Of a DNA stretch of 64,000 nucleotides, positions 17,226-25,764 are shown in pieces. The notes under the pieces were generated by a model. It did not search any database. It was not told the DNA's origin and worked only from the letters and a program-made list of their open reading frames with translations. Source of the stretch: Sphingobacterium sp. lm-10 (GTDB lineage Bacteria; Bacteroidota; Bacteroidia; Sphingobacteriales; Sphingobacteriaceae); assembly GCF_023554555.1 (NCBI RefSeq), contig NZ_JAMJWC010000001.1:992001-1056000 (forward strand). Reading direction: 5' to 3'. The position numbers were made by a program, and so were the translations under genes. Each line of letters begins with the position of its first letter. The stretch's first letter is position 1.

Positions 17226-18087
17226 ACGTCAATTTATAATAGTTATTTAAAACGTTGAACTTATTCAAATCTTTAGTCAATTGAAGGACTGGATTACCAG
17301 CGGTTTCGGAATAACTACCATATTCGGAAGATATATCGTGCAACAACTCAATGATAGCAGACTCGGTCAATAAGAAGGTATTGCCAACAGAGTTAAAATC
17401 GTTGGCGAGATGATTAACACTGATAGAGCTACCATAAGATCCTCTATCCAACAACACAAACAGAAGCGCTTCAATAGGGATATTCTTCTCTCTCGTGTTG
17501 AATGTGTAAACATCGAGGGGCTTGTCGTCATGATCTAACCTCTGATAGTTATTGATCAAGCCCAGCTCAAATAATATGGTACTGTAAGCATCTTCCACAT
17601 CATTGCTCCCGAGTTTGGTATAATTAGCAAAAAAAACTTTAATATCAGAGTTTAAAGTTGCATCGCTAAAAGTTGCTTTCTGCTCCTCAATTTTTCTTTT
17701 TAAAAAGTTTAAAAGACGATATTTAGTAAATTCGTTTTTCTGTCTTCTCAGTTCATTAAATACGAGAGGATAAATAGATGATTTACCGCTTTTCATCAGT
17801 TGATAATGCAAAAGCCAAAGTGTTAACGGATCCTCTAAATAGGGATCAACCCCATTTTTCCCGAAAACAAAATCCGCAAATTCTGTCAACTGATCATCGT
17901 CGCTTAACAATCCAAAAGCCTTTAGCCAAAAACGAATAGAAGCGACCATATTTTTTCCAACGCCAAGATCTACTACTGCGTCACTATCGGTAAATCTCTT
18001 ACCCGCTCTAACGAAATCATAGCCTTTTTTTAACCAATATATTTTGCACGCAAACGTTTCGTGCCCTGAAAATGATAATTTCCTCAT
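17212..18087 (-). CDS. sspB: DUF4007 protein, SspB-like
   Basis: 291 residues. It opens with the DUF4007 signature MRKLSFSGHETFACKIYWLK, then DLGVGKNMVASIRFWLKAFG, which is well known from phosphorothioation loci. From memory, SspB is the nickase-like component that opens one DNA strand for sulfur insertion. No classical nuclease motif is obvious by eye. It lies 16 bases after the desulfurase gene and overlaps sspC by 14 bases. The length is near the family norm and the frame is intact. Confidence 0.85.
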   Translation of the reverse strand: MRKLSFSGHETFACKIYWLKKGYDFVRAGKRFTDSDAVVDLGVGKNMVASIRFWLKAFGLLSDDDQLTEFADFVFGKNGVDPYLEDPLTLWLLHYQLMKSGKSSIYPLVFNELRRQKNEFTKYRLLNFLKRKIEEQKATFSDATLNSDIKVFFANYTKLGSNDVEDAYSTILFELGLINNYQRLDHDDKPLDVYTFNTREKNIPIEALLFVLLDRGSYGSSISVNHLANDFNSVGNTFLLTESAIIELLHDISSEYGSYSETAGNPVLQLTKDLNKFNVLNNYYKLTYAGV

Positions 18088-18103
18088 GAATTAATACTTT
18101 ACA

Positions 18104-19255
18104 CTAGCATGCCATTGACCGCAGCTGTACAACCGCTTTCTGTACCATTGCTATCGTCTGTTTGACTTCCTCGCCTGTATTGAATCGTCCCAAGCTAAAT
18201 CGGATAGCCGTATTCGCTTGTTCGGTACTACAACCCATTGAAAGTAATACATGCGACGGCTCCATCACAAAGGAATGACACGCCGAACCGTTGGATACGC
18301 AAATTTCATTTAATACCATTAAAAGTGCATCATTGTCTACCCTCTCAAAACGCATATTACTCGTGTTATAAATACGCGATCCTTTGGAACCATTGACGTA
18401 CGCACCTTCTATCTTTAAAAGTTGAGTTTCCAATATATCCCGTAAACGCGCTATTCTATTGCTATCTGGCAACATATCGTACTGCGCCACTTCAGCAGCT
18501 TTTCCTAAGCCCACAATCCCTGGTACATTCAACGTACCGCTTCGCAGCCCGCGCTCGTGTCCACCACCATATAGCATTGTCTTCAACTTAATACGCGGAT
18601 TAACATAAAGCCCTCCTATCCCTTTGGGACCATAAAACTTATGCGCAGAAAAAGTCAGCACATCGATATAGTCGCTGGCCTCGATAGGTAACTTGCCCAC
18701 CGCCTGTGTACCGTCAGTCATAAATAATGCTCCGTTTTCATGGGCTATATCGGCGATGGCCTCGATGTCTTGTATAACGCCCGTCTCATTATTTACGTGC
18801 ATCACACAGACCAATACGGTACTGTCTTTAAAAGCATCTTTCAACTCAGCAAAGTCAATAAGCCCAAACGAATTAACCGAAAGATAAGTGACTTCTACCC
18901 CTATCGTTTCCAAATATCGACAGGTATCCAATACCGCGGGATGCTCTGTTTTTACGGTGATAATATGTTTCGACTTTCCATTTTTCTCAGGCAGTCCTTG
19001 AAGTGCAAGATTAATCGCCTCCGTCGCTCCGGCAGTGAAATAGATATCTTCTGCATTGACATCAATTAAATCACCCATTTGCCCACGCGCTCGATCGACA
19101 GCTTTTTTCAATTGCTTCCCCATCCGATGACTGCTCGAGGCGTTGCCATACATATCTGTCAAATACGGCATCATCACCTCCAATACCTTAGGATCCAGAG
19201 GTGTAGTGGCATTGTTATCCAGATAGATAAAGTTATTGTTCGGCATGTGTCTCAT
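18104..19255 (-). CDS. sspA: cysteine desulfurase, DndA/SspA (IscS/NifS-like)
   Basis: 383 residues. A PLP enzyme that takes sulfur from cysteine as a persulfide. The PLP lysine is in SAHKFYGPKG (Lys206), the cofactor-stacking His is in TEHPAV (His105), and the catalytic Cys326 sits in SNGSACHSFVMEPSHVL, a group I-type loop. All functional residues are present. As the first gene of an operon with DUF4007, ATPase and PAPS-reductase-like genes it is the sulfur donor for DNA phosphorothioation; a housekeeping IscS would normally have iscU or similar neighbours, none of which are here. An alternative start is the Met at 19246 (MPNNNF), which would leave a more normal leader after the possible -7 box at 19273-19280. 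Confidence 0.9.
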   Translation of the reverse strand: MRHMPNNNFIYLDNNATTPLDPKVLEVMMPYLTDMYGNASSSHRMGKQLKKAVDRARGQMGDLIDVNAEDIYFTAGATEAINLALQGLPEKNGKSKHIITVKTEHPAVLDTCRYLETIGVEVTYLSVNSFGLIDFAELKDAFKDSTVLVCVMHVNNETGVIQDIEAIADIAHENGALFMTDGTQAVGKLPIEASDYIDVLTFSAHKFYGPKGIGGLYVNPRIKLKTMLYGGGHERGLRSGTLNVPGIVGLGKAAEVAQYDMLPDSNRIARLRDILETQLLKIEGAYVNGSKGSRIYNTSNMRFERVDNDALLMVLNEICVSNGSACHSFVMEPSHVLLSMGCSTEQANTAIRFSLGRFNTGEEVKQTIAMVQKAVVQLRSMAC

Positions 19256-19797
19256 TGTTCTCCGACAAGGAACAAATATAGCTTTAAAATATTTGACAAT
19301 CTTACTCTATTCGACGCGAAACTCGGATTAAAACATTCGACATAATTTTTCCCACTAAAAATCAAAAACTTAAAAATTAAAAAGGAGATCTAGGTCAGCC
19401 CTTATTGACAATAGACAATATGATTTCAGTAAATATTTAAGTAGGTTCTTGATTTTTAATGCTAACGTTTTATAGATTACAAGCTATTTGCGATTGCTGT
19501 GTGCTTATATCCACTACCACTTTCTTAATCGACATAGGCTGATTTCATTAAATAAATGTTGCTATCTCAAATAATTTTCGGTATTATCATTTGATGAGTC
19601 TATAGGTACAAATACAGCCTTCATCGCAATTTTATGAGTTTAGTATTGAAGTGTTGGAATCTGAAATTCTCGCATCAACTGTCCCTCTGACACTGTACCA
19701 TTCTTCGAAATTAGCCTCGCATTTTTCGAAGCTTACAGAAAGATTGTTATCCCCTAAGTTTCCAAGCTTAGAATCATCGGCATCATCCTTCCTGCGC
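19256..19797. other. intergenic between sspA and the TPR gene; possible coding remnant
   Basis: No intact gene. On the minus strand a frame without a start codon (about 19806 down to the stop at 19632-19634, over 50 codons) has protein-like composition and reads out of the end of the TPR gene in another frame, so it may be a decayed 3' neighbour. The remainder, 19300-19620, is AT-rich and shows nothing. This is the right border region of the defence island. Confidence 0.4.
19273..19280 (-). promoter_or_regulatory. possible -7 element (TATATTTG) for the ssp operon
   Basis: Read on the minus strand the sequence is TATATTTG, matching TAnnTTTG, 18 bases before the ATG at 19255. A TTG lies 16 bases further upstream (19297-19299), somewhat close for a -33 box. 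The short distance to 19255 favours the inner start codon at 19246 if this promoter is used. Confidence 0.35.
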
Positions 19798-22326
19798 CTA
19801 CTTTTTCAATTTCTGCAGACGCTCTTTAGCGGAAGGTACAATATCGTCATCCTCTGTATAGTTCTCGATCACACTTTCTAATGTACTTCTCGCCTGTAGC
19901 GTATTGCCTTTGCGCGCATACGTATCTGCGAGCAGAATGAAGCTCTTCGCCACCCAGTATTCCTGTGAATCCATATTCTCGATGACATCAAAAGCCGACT
20001 TCTCTGCCTTATCATACTGTTTATCTTCATATTGCTTTAGCCCAACCAGATACCTCGCCTCTGCGCTGGCTGCCGATTGGCTTTTCTGAGCCGCCAAGTT
20101 TAGTTCTTTCATGGCGGACTCCTTATCTCCGCTTTTTTGCTTTGCCTTTGCGGTATACAAGTGCGCCATCGCGAGTTCGTCGTCCGTTGCCCGATTATAA
20201 TTATTGATCAATTTTACATACTTATTCATCTGCTCGAAATCACCGATTTCGTAATAACACAACATTAAATTAGTAACCGCGTAGCCGTATTTATCTTTGT
20301 AATCTGTATTCAATTCCAGTTTTTTGAGGTGTACAATGGCCTCGTTGTATTGCTTTAGGCTTAAATATAACGCCGCTACCGTAACCAGCGTGTTCTTTGT
20401 ATACGGACTGGTCCAGGTATTTAGAATCATATTCAAGTCATGCAACGCCTCCTCTGGGTGTCCAGTATGGTATAAACTCACCCCCCGGATATACCGAGCA
20501 TGCTTATCTTGCCTAGGTTTCGGAAATTGATCAAAATAGGCATTGATTGCCTCCACCGCCGCTGCATATTGCCCTCTGGAGAATAAAGTATTGCCCGCTT
20601 GAAAAGCTAAATTATCCAGCTCTGAGGCACTAAGATCCCTAACATTCGTACTTGTGGCATACCGAATGTAACTTGTGGCGTCGCCCTGATCCAGATAAAT
20701 GTTCTCAATAGAATGTAGTGCTTGTGCTGCTTCCCCAGTGGTGGCGTAATCCTTCACCACCTTTTCAAAGGTGGCTAAGGCCGCTTGGTTGTCATTTTTA
20801 GTATACTGCACTAGTCCAATAGTCATCAATGCTCTGGGAACATAGCTACTTCGAGGGTATTTTTTTATCATCTTTTGCAAGCCGTCTATAGCCGCATCAT
20901 AATCTCCTGACGTGAAATACATGTACGGGATCTCAAAGGCGACATCGTCTGCGTAGTTAGAATTTGGAAACCGCTCCACCACCGCCCGTAGCGTCTTTAA
21001 TTTAGCTTCCTTGTCGCCCTGTAAGCCTTGAATAATCCCTTGCTGAAACAAGGCATAATCCTGATTGGGGGCTTTCTCCCTGATGAGCTGATTGTAGTAA
21101 TCCTTGGCTTTACCATAATTGCGCATCGAAAGATACGAGTCGCCTAAACGAGCCATGACATCGTACTGTATATTTTTATCCGACAAACTTTCTTCAGACG
21201 CCAAGTAACGTTCAAAATGTTCGGATGCCATATTATATCTGTTGATTCGAAATGCGGCGTAGGCCAAGGCATAATTGGCGTAATTGTACACGGATGTTTG
21301 TCGCGCGGCGGGCAGTCGGAGAAATCGCGAAAAGTTTTCTACCGCCTCTCCGTACTTGCGCACTTCATACATGGCTTCCGCTTTCCAATAGATCGCCAGG
21401 GCAGCCATTTCCTCATCAAAAGGAAATTTTTCCGACCTCATGAACATGGATATGCTATTCTCAAATGCCCGTTCGTTATAGAATTCCCATCCCCGGTAAT
21501 ACGTTATTTTTTGATAAACCCTATCCGCTTCACGGTCTCTATCCTGGAATGATTCCAGAAAATATACCGCTGCCTGAAAATTGCTTGTACCGGATAAGAC
21601 GTCTGCCAGTCGCATTTCTACCGTTTCTGCTTTTTCTGCATCGGTGTAATGACCTGGATATTTTAGTGCGATAAACTCACGTAGCGGCTGTATAGAATTT
21701 TGGACAGAGTCCAATTCACATAAGACTTTTCCATAATTGAACAAGGCATCTACTTTTAATTCCTGATCATAATTTAATCTGGATGCTTTGTAAAAGGCGT
21801 TCCTTGCCCGGCTCTTATCGCCAGTTTGTACGGCAATATGACCTAAAGCAATTAATGAGCTTTGGTAAAACGCATCTAATGGCTCCACCTTCTCCAAAAT
21901 GGACTTCGATCGTTCGAACTCCCCTGCGCGATAAGCCAGAATACCGATACGGTTATTATCGATATTGCTACCCTTCGCGTTCGGATACTTTTGCGGTAAA
22001 GGCATGTGATAAGCCTCTTTATACCTGTTCTTCTGAAAATACATAGCTGCAGCCGTTTGCCGCATTTCCGCCTCCAGCGCTTTCCGGTCGATTTTCATAT
22101 CCGGAGTCCGACGGATTTTTACCGCATCGGCCAACATTGGGCGATAATCACGCACCACCGTGATCGAATCCATCATGGATGTTCCCGTTTCATTCCTTTC
22201 AGTTTGCCGACTCTCCTCTTGATTTTTTACTCCTTCCTGTGCGTATGCCGCAATTAACAGGAATGAAAAGACTCCGGTAAATATATTTCTAAGGCCATGG
22301 TAGTACATCCTTTTTCTTCCTGTCAT
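19798..22326 (-). CDS. large exported TPR-repeat protein
   Basis: 842 residues. A signal peptide (about 8-30, ending AYAQ) is followed by more than ten tetratricopeptide repeats, seen as recurring A/Y/F-rich helix pairs such as GDYDAAIDGLQKMIKKYP and GNTLQARSTLESVIENY. Such proteins in Bacteroidota act as periplasmic or outer-membrane scaffolds. Before the repeats is the segment ITVVRDYRPMLADAVKI, similar to the V-[KR]-[DE]-Y-x-P-x-x-x-D-A segment I associate with Bacteroidota envelope proteins. It begins a minus-strand unit of its own and has no close functional neighbour. MYYHG at 22308 is an alternative start. Function unknown. Confidence 0.8.
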   Translation of the reverse strand: MTGRKRMYYHGLRNIFTGVFSFLLIAAYAQEGVKNQEESRQTERNETGTSMMDSITVVRDYRPMLADAVKIRRTPDMKIDRKALEAEMRQTAAAMYFQKNRYKEAYHMPLPQKYPNAKGSNIDNNRIGILAYRAGEFERSKSILEKVEPLDAFYQSSLIALGHIAVQTGDKSRARNAFYKASRLNYDQELKVDALFNYGKVLCELDSVQNSIQPLREFIALKYPGHYTDAEKAETVEMRLADVLSGTSNFQAAVYFLESFQDRDREADRVYQKITYYRGWEFYNERAFENSISMFMRSEKFPFDEEMAALAIYWKAEAMYEVRKYGEAVENFSRFLRLPAARQTSVYNYANYALAYAAFRINRYNMASEHFERYLASEESLSDKNIQYDVMARLGDSYLSMRNYGKAKDYYNQLIREKAPNQDYALFQQGIIQGLQGDKEAKLKTLRAVVERFPNSNYADDVAFEIPYMYFTSGDYDAAIDGLQKMIKKYPRSSYVPRALMTIGLVQYTKNDNQAALATFEKVVKDYATTGEAAQALHSIENIYLDQGDATSYIRYATSTNVRDLSASELDNLAFQAGNTLFSRGQYAAAVEAINAYFDQFPKPRQDKHARYIRGVSLYHTGHPEEALHDLNMILNTWTSPYTKNTLVTVAALYLSLKQYNEAIVHLKKLELNTDYKDKYGYAVTNLMLCYYEIGDFEQMNKYVKLINNYNRATDDELAMAHLYTAKAKQKSGDKESAMKELNLAAQKSQSAASAEARYLVGLKQYEDKQYDKAEKSAFDVIENMDSQEYWVAKSFILLADTYARKGNTLQARSTLESVIENYTEDDDIVPSAKERLQKLKK

Positions 22327-22845
22327 TTTTATTGTGTATTTCTAAATTATCTTAAATCTTGGTTTGATGGAGCAAAAATAACAATTGTACATCTATACCT
22401 CCATTATATGTTATCCCTAAACCTATCAAATTCCATGCGCAATTAGTAAAACTTGGGTAAATATTCTGGTAAAGTCCACCAATGGCTTAGGCTCAATATT
22501 CTTGTTGTAGCTGTTATGTGGTTTTGAGGAATCTAGCGGTCAACAGAAAAGAAACTTCTCTGCTTCTCGTAAAAACTGGTCAGATCTGGCGAATAACATG
22601 TAAAACTGCTTTTCCAAGCATTGAAAATAAGGCTCATTTACCCACGAAGTATCATCGGCATCGAACGCTATTGTTTTTATAGCATTTTTCATTTATTTGT
22701 TATTAACACAAAAAATTAACCCGTGTCAAGCAAAAGTCAACATCCATTAAATACCAAACCGCATCTGCAATTTGTATGTTGTTACTATACACGAGAGCAA
22801 ATCTGCTCCAGCAATTAAAGTAGTAAATCAACAACAAACTATACA
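22327..22845. other. intergenic holding a HAD-hydrolase remnant
   Basis: Between the divergent TPR and aldehyde dehydrogenase genes. The only recognisable item is the truncated HAD frame at 22540-22692 (separate entry). Downstream of it on the minus strand, 22434-22530, there is a further short protein-like stretch ending in a stop, possibly another piece of the lost locus. The promoter of the aldehyde dehydrogenase gene must lie in 22700-22845, but no clear TAnnTTTG element is seen. Confidence 0.5.
22540..22692 (-). pseudogene. truncated HAD-superfamily hydrolase remnant
   Basis: A 50-codon frame starting ATG 22692. Residues 6-22 read KTIAFDADDTSWVNEPY, the N-terminal motif I of HAD hydrolases (DxDDT...WVNEPYF), in which the first Asp is the nucleophile. 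After about residue 34 the family resemblance stops and the frame ends at 22540-22542, whereas full-length relatives are about 230 residues. The later HAD motifs are absent from the neighbourhood, so this is a 5' fragment left by a deletion. Confidence 0.65.
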
Positions 22846-24243
22846 ATGAGCAAGTCAACATTCAAAATTACCAACCCCTACACCGAACAGATAGAAAAAG
22901 AGTATCCATATCATACTGTAGAAGACTCTTTACAAATGCTGGATAAGGCTCACGAGGCATTTCATAGCGTTTGGAAGAATAAAGAAGTATCTGATCGGGA
23001 GAAATTCTTGATAAAAGCGGCCGACATACTGCAGAGCCGCAAAGCGGAAATAGCTAAACTGGCCGGTATCGAAATGGGAAAACCCCTCACATCGAGTGAA
23101 TCGGAAATAGATTATTGTATTCAGATACTGAAATATTATGGAGAGAATTCCGCTCGATTCTTGAAAAACCAGTCTGTGCCTGAAATTGAACACGGGGAAG
23201 CTTATTTGACCCATGAACCACTTGGTGTACTCCTGTCGGTACAGCCTTGGAATTTTCCATTCTCACAATTAATTCGCTTTGCCGCACCGAATATTGCTGC
23301 TGGAAATACTGTGCTTATGAAGCCAACTACATCTGTCTATCAATGTGCATTGGCAATACAGAAAGTTTTCGACGACGCCGGACTCCCAGATGGGGTTTAT
23401 AATACATTTGTTATTGATACCGACGAAATCGAAGCCCTAGTTTCAAACAAGCGCGTTCGAGGAGTTATGTTAACGGGAAGTGAAAAAGCTGGCGCAAGTA
23501 TCGCTGCCTTAGCAGGAAAATACATCAAAAAATCAGTCTTGGAGTTAGGAGGATCAGATCCCTTCATAGTATTGGAAAATGCTGACTTGGACAAAGCAAC
23601 GAAAGGTATTATCCAAGGAAGACTTGAAAATTCAGGCCAAGTGTGTACATCATCGAAACGTATTATCGTCGTGGAATCGGTGTACGAAGAAATTAAAGAA
23701 AAGGTGAAAGAGGCTATTGCGAAGGTAAAAATTGGCGACCCCTTGGATCCAGAGACTGAATTTGGCCCGATGAGTTCTGAGGCGCAAATGGATACGGTAT
23801 TAAAGCAAATCAAACAAACAAAGGAGAACGGAGGAACTTTAATAAGTGGCGGCACAAGACTTGATCAAACGGGATTTTTCATAGCGCCCACTTTGTTCAG
23901 CGATGTGAAGAAAGGACAGCCGGCTTATGATGAAGAAATATTTGGCCCAGTAATATCCCTTATCAAAGTGAAAGATGACGAGGAAGCTGTCAAAGTAGCG
24001 AACGACAGTCACTTTGGACTGGGATCTACGATTTTCTGTGAAGATATTTCTCATGCTAAGCAGATCGCAAAGCAAATAGATGCAGGAATGGTGTTTATTA
24101 ATAGACCTACCACCTCATCACCGCAGCTTCCGTTCGGAGGTGTTAAAAACTCTGGATATGGTCGGGAATTATCTTGGCTAGCCCTCACAGAATTTTCTAA
24201 TCAAAAGCTAGTCCGTGTTTCCAATATCGATGCAGATTATTAA
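22846..24243 (+). CDS. NAD(P)-dependent succinate-semialdehyde dehydrogenase-like aldehyde dehydrogenase
   Basis: 465 residues, an aldehyde dehydrogenase of the succinate-semialdehyde type that oxidises an aldehyde to an acid with NAD(P). Catalytic features: PWNFPFSQ (Asn136), the general base Glu233 in LELGGSDPF, and nucleophile Cys267 in SGQVCTSSKR. Length is typical for the family. It is monocistronic and ends before a strong bidirectional hairpin. The neighbouring HxlR gene is convergent, so it is not the obvious regulator. The substrate is predicted from overall resemblance (succinate semialdehyde or a similar short aldehyde). Confidence 0.88.
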   Translation: MSKSTFKITNPYTEQIEKEYPYHTVEDSLQMLDKAHEAFHSVWKNKEVSDREKFLIKAADILQSRKAEIAKLAGIEMGKPLTSSESEIDYCIQILKYYGENSARFLKNQSVPEIEHGEAYLTHEPLGVLLSVQPWNFPFSQLIRFAAPNIAAGNTVLMKPTTSVYQCALAIQKVFDDAGLPDGVYNTFVIDTDEIEALVSNKRVRGVMLTGSEKAGASIAALAGKYIKKSVLELGGSDPFIVLENADLDKATKGIIQGRLENSGQVCTSSKRIIVVESVYEEIKEKVKEAIAKVKIGDPLDPETEFGPMSSEAQMDTVLKQIKQTKENGGTLISGGTRLDQTGFFIAPTLFSDVKKGQPAYDEEIFGPVISLIKVKDDEEAVKVANDSHFGLGSTIFCEDISHAKQIAKQIDAGMVFINRPTTSSPQLPFGGVKNSGYGRELSWLALTEFSNQKLVRVSNIDADY

Positions 24244-24260
24244 AACCCTCTGCTGAAATG

Positions 24261-24300
24261 CTTATAGATCCGTTTTGATAAAACAAAACGGATCTATAAG
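24261..24300. terminator. bidirectional terminator hairpin
   Basis: A perfect 17-bp stem (24261-24277 with 24284-24300) around a 6-base loop, between the convergent aldehyde dehydrogenase and HxlR genes. A short T-rich run follows on the plus strand. Confidence 0.85.
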
Positions 24301-24346
24301 CTTATTTAAATTTCACACACCATACTCACTAACACGATTGCTAGCA

Positions 24347-24706
24347 TCAGTGCTCGGTCTCTTTTATCACCTTCACACGCCTATCATTTTTAGCAGTTTC
24401 TTTTCCCCATTGGGAAATAGATTGAAGAAGCGGAATGAGCGTTTTTCCAAAATCTGTCAATTCGTAATCCACTTTCAACGGTGGTTTGCTCGCGTGAACG
24501 GTTCGCTTAACCAAACCATCTTCTTCCATCTCCTTTAATTGCAAGCTCAACGTACGTTCCGTGATAACTGGGCATGCTTTTCTTAATTCATTATAACGCT
24601 TTTTTTCCATTAAATGAATAAGGATAACAGTTTTCCATTTACCACCTATATACTTCATTGTCAAGCTTGTACCACAAGGATATTGCTTATCATCTATACT
24701 ATACAT
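24347..24706 (-). CDS. HxlR-family transcriptional regulator
   Basis: 119 residues, a winged-helix regulator of the HxlR/DUF24 class that often senses electrophiles or redox stress through a cysteine. Features: CGTSLTMKYIGGKWKTVIL (Cys near position 11), recognition helix ITERTLSLQLKEMEEDGLV and wing VDYELTDFGKTL. It is divergent from a nitroreductase gene; the 94-base gap contains an inverted repeat that fits an HxlR operator. The usual arrangement is that the regulator controls the adjacent oxidoreductase and itself. Confidence 0.9.
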   Translation of the reverse strand: MYSIDDKQYPCGTSLTMKYIGGKWKTVILIHLMEKKRYNELRKACPVITERTLSLQLKEMEEDGLVKRTVHASKPPLKVDYELTDFGKTLIPLLQSISQWGKETAKNDRRVKVIKETEH

Positions 24707-24731
24707 CTGTTACTATCAACTTTGACCGTTA

Positions 24732-24781
24732 TTGCAAAGATACATCACTATACTTATGTTTGCAACAATAAAAAGTATAGT
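24732..24781 (+). promoter_or_regulatory. nitroreductase promoter with HxlR-type operator
   Basis: TTG (24732-24734) and TATGTTTG (24755-24762), 20 bases apart, fit the Bacteroidota -33/-7 pattern. A perfect 9-bp inverted repeat, ACTATACTT (24747-24755) and AAGTATAGT (24773-24781), brackets the -7 box. Its ACTATA/TATAGT-like arms resemble reported HxlR-family sites, so the divergent HxlR protein probably binds here and blocks the promoter. Confidence 0.65.
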
Positions 24782-24800
24782 TTATTTAAATAAGGATAAA

Positions 24801-25403
24801 ATGAGTTTTTTAAGTTTAGCAAAGAGCAGGTACACCACGAAATCATATAATGAACACAAAAAGATTTCAAAAGAAACAATTCATAAATTAAAAGAAATCA
24901 TCCGGTTAAGCCCGTCGTCTATTAACAGCCAGCCCTGGAAATTTACCTTTGTTTCTGAAGGAAGTGTAAAACAAGAATTGGCAACCGCCTCCTATTGGAA
25001 CGCGCAAAAAATCAACGAAGCAAGTCACGTCGTAGTTTTTAGCGCAATCGATGATATTGAAAAATTTGAGAAGCAGATTAACGAATATCTGGCCGAAGGA
25101 TCGTTAAACTATTATAATCAGTTTGTAAAAGCCAAAGGAGAAGCAGAGATTAAATCTTGGCTGCAACATCAAGTTTACCTTTCTTTAGGATTTTTCCTCG
25201 CTGCTTGCGCCAGTATGGATATAGACAGTACACCCATGGAAGGTATTCAACATCTGGAATACGACAGAATTTTGGGATTAACCGGCTATAAGACGCTATT
25301 TGCGGTGGCTATTGGTTATCGAAATATGGAAGACACTAATCAACCATCCTTTAATCCAAAATTACGTCTGCCAACGGAACAGGTTATTCTATCGGTTGAA
25401 TAA
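24801..25403 (+). CDS. nitroreductase-family FMN oxidoreductase
   Basis: 200 residues from the ATG at 24801 (MSFLSLAKSRYTTKSYN), chosen because the family begins with this R-x-T-x-x-[SY] motif, an AAGGAT-like ribosome site precedes it, and the upstream extension would run through the promoter. Nitroreductases reduce quinones, nitro compounds or enones using FMN and NAD(P)H. Visible: the FMN-binding SPSSINSQPWKF motif, the central helix LGFFLAACASMDIDSTPMEG and the C-terminal VAIGYR. It is divergent from the HxlR gene and probably induced by the electrophile that protein senses. Confidence 0.88.
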   Translation: MSFLSLAKSRYTTKSYNEHKKISKETIHKLKEIIRLSPSSINSQPWKFTFVSEGSVKQELATASYWNAQKINEASHVVVFSAIDDIEKFEKQINEYLAEGSLNYYNQFVKAKGEAEIKSWLQHQVYLSLGFFLAACASMDIDSTPMEGIQHLEYDRILGLTGYKTLFAVAIGYRNMEDTNQPSFNPKLRLPTEQVILSVE

Positions 25404-25524
25404 AGAGAAAATGGAAGATGGGTTTTTACTTATCGGAAAGAATGTCTGCTAACTGAGCCGCGACTAAAACAGACATCCAAGTTCAGTCCGTTTGCTATTC
25501 AGCTTGTTAAGCGACGTGAAAGGG

Positions 25525-25764
25525 TTAGATAGAGATAATTTGCTTATGCTTTATCCCCCAATCTTCCAGCTGTTCCAATATCGGAATAAGCTGAATGGCA
25601 CTTTCCGTTAATTCGTATTCCACACGTGGCGGCACTTCCGCATATACGGTACGGATGATGAGCTTGTTCTCTTCCATTTTCCGAAGTTGTAGCGTGAGCA
25701 TGCGTTCTGTAATATTAGGAATTCGCTTTTTTAATTCGCCGAAGCGAAGTTTTCCTTTTGCCAA
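25525..25764 (-). pseudogene. 5'-truncated HxlR-family regulator
   Basis: 79 codons of an HxlR protein, from the wing helix onward (KGKLRFGELKKRIPNITERM and VEYELTESAIQLIPILEQL). The N-terminal third with the Cys and the GGKWK motif is missing. The frame has only TTG as a start. Exactly where the HxlR resemblance ends, a serine-hydrolase fragment on the other strand begins, so a deletion joined two genes. It may still be translated but lacks part of the DNA-binding fold. Confidence 0.75.

Noticed and set aside
12860-19255. Classical DndABCDE system
   Set aside because: The desulfurase and PAPS-reductase-like genes fit, but DUF4007 and the 1076-residue ATPase are present and DndD- and DndE-like genes are absent, so the ssp type fits better.
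18104-19255. Housekeeping iscS
   Set aside because: No iscU, iscA or iscR neighbours; it leads a phosphorothioation operon.
3700-19800. Direct repeats marking an integration site of the island
   Set aside because: No integrase gene and no convincing pair of matching boundary repeats could be identified by eye.
24732-24800. N-terminal extension of the nitroreductase
   Set aside because: It overlaps the promoter and operator; the family starts at the Met at 24801.
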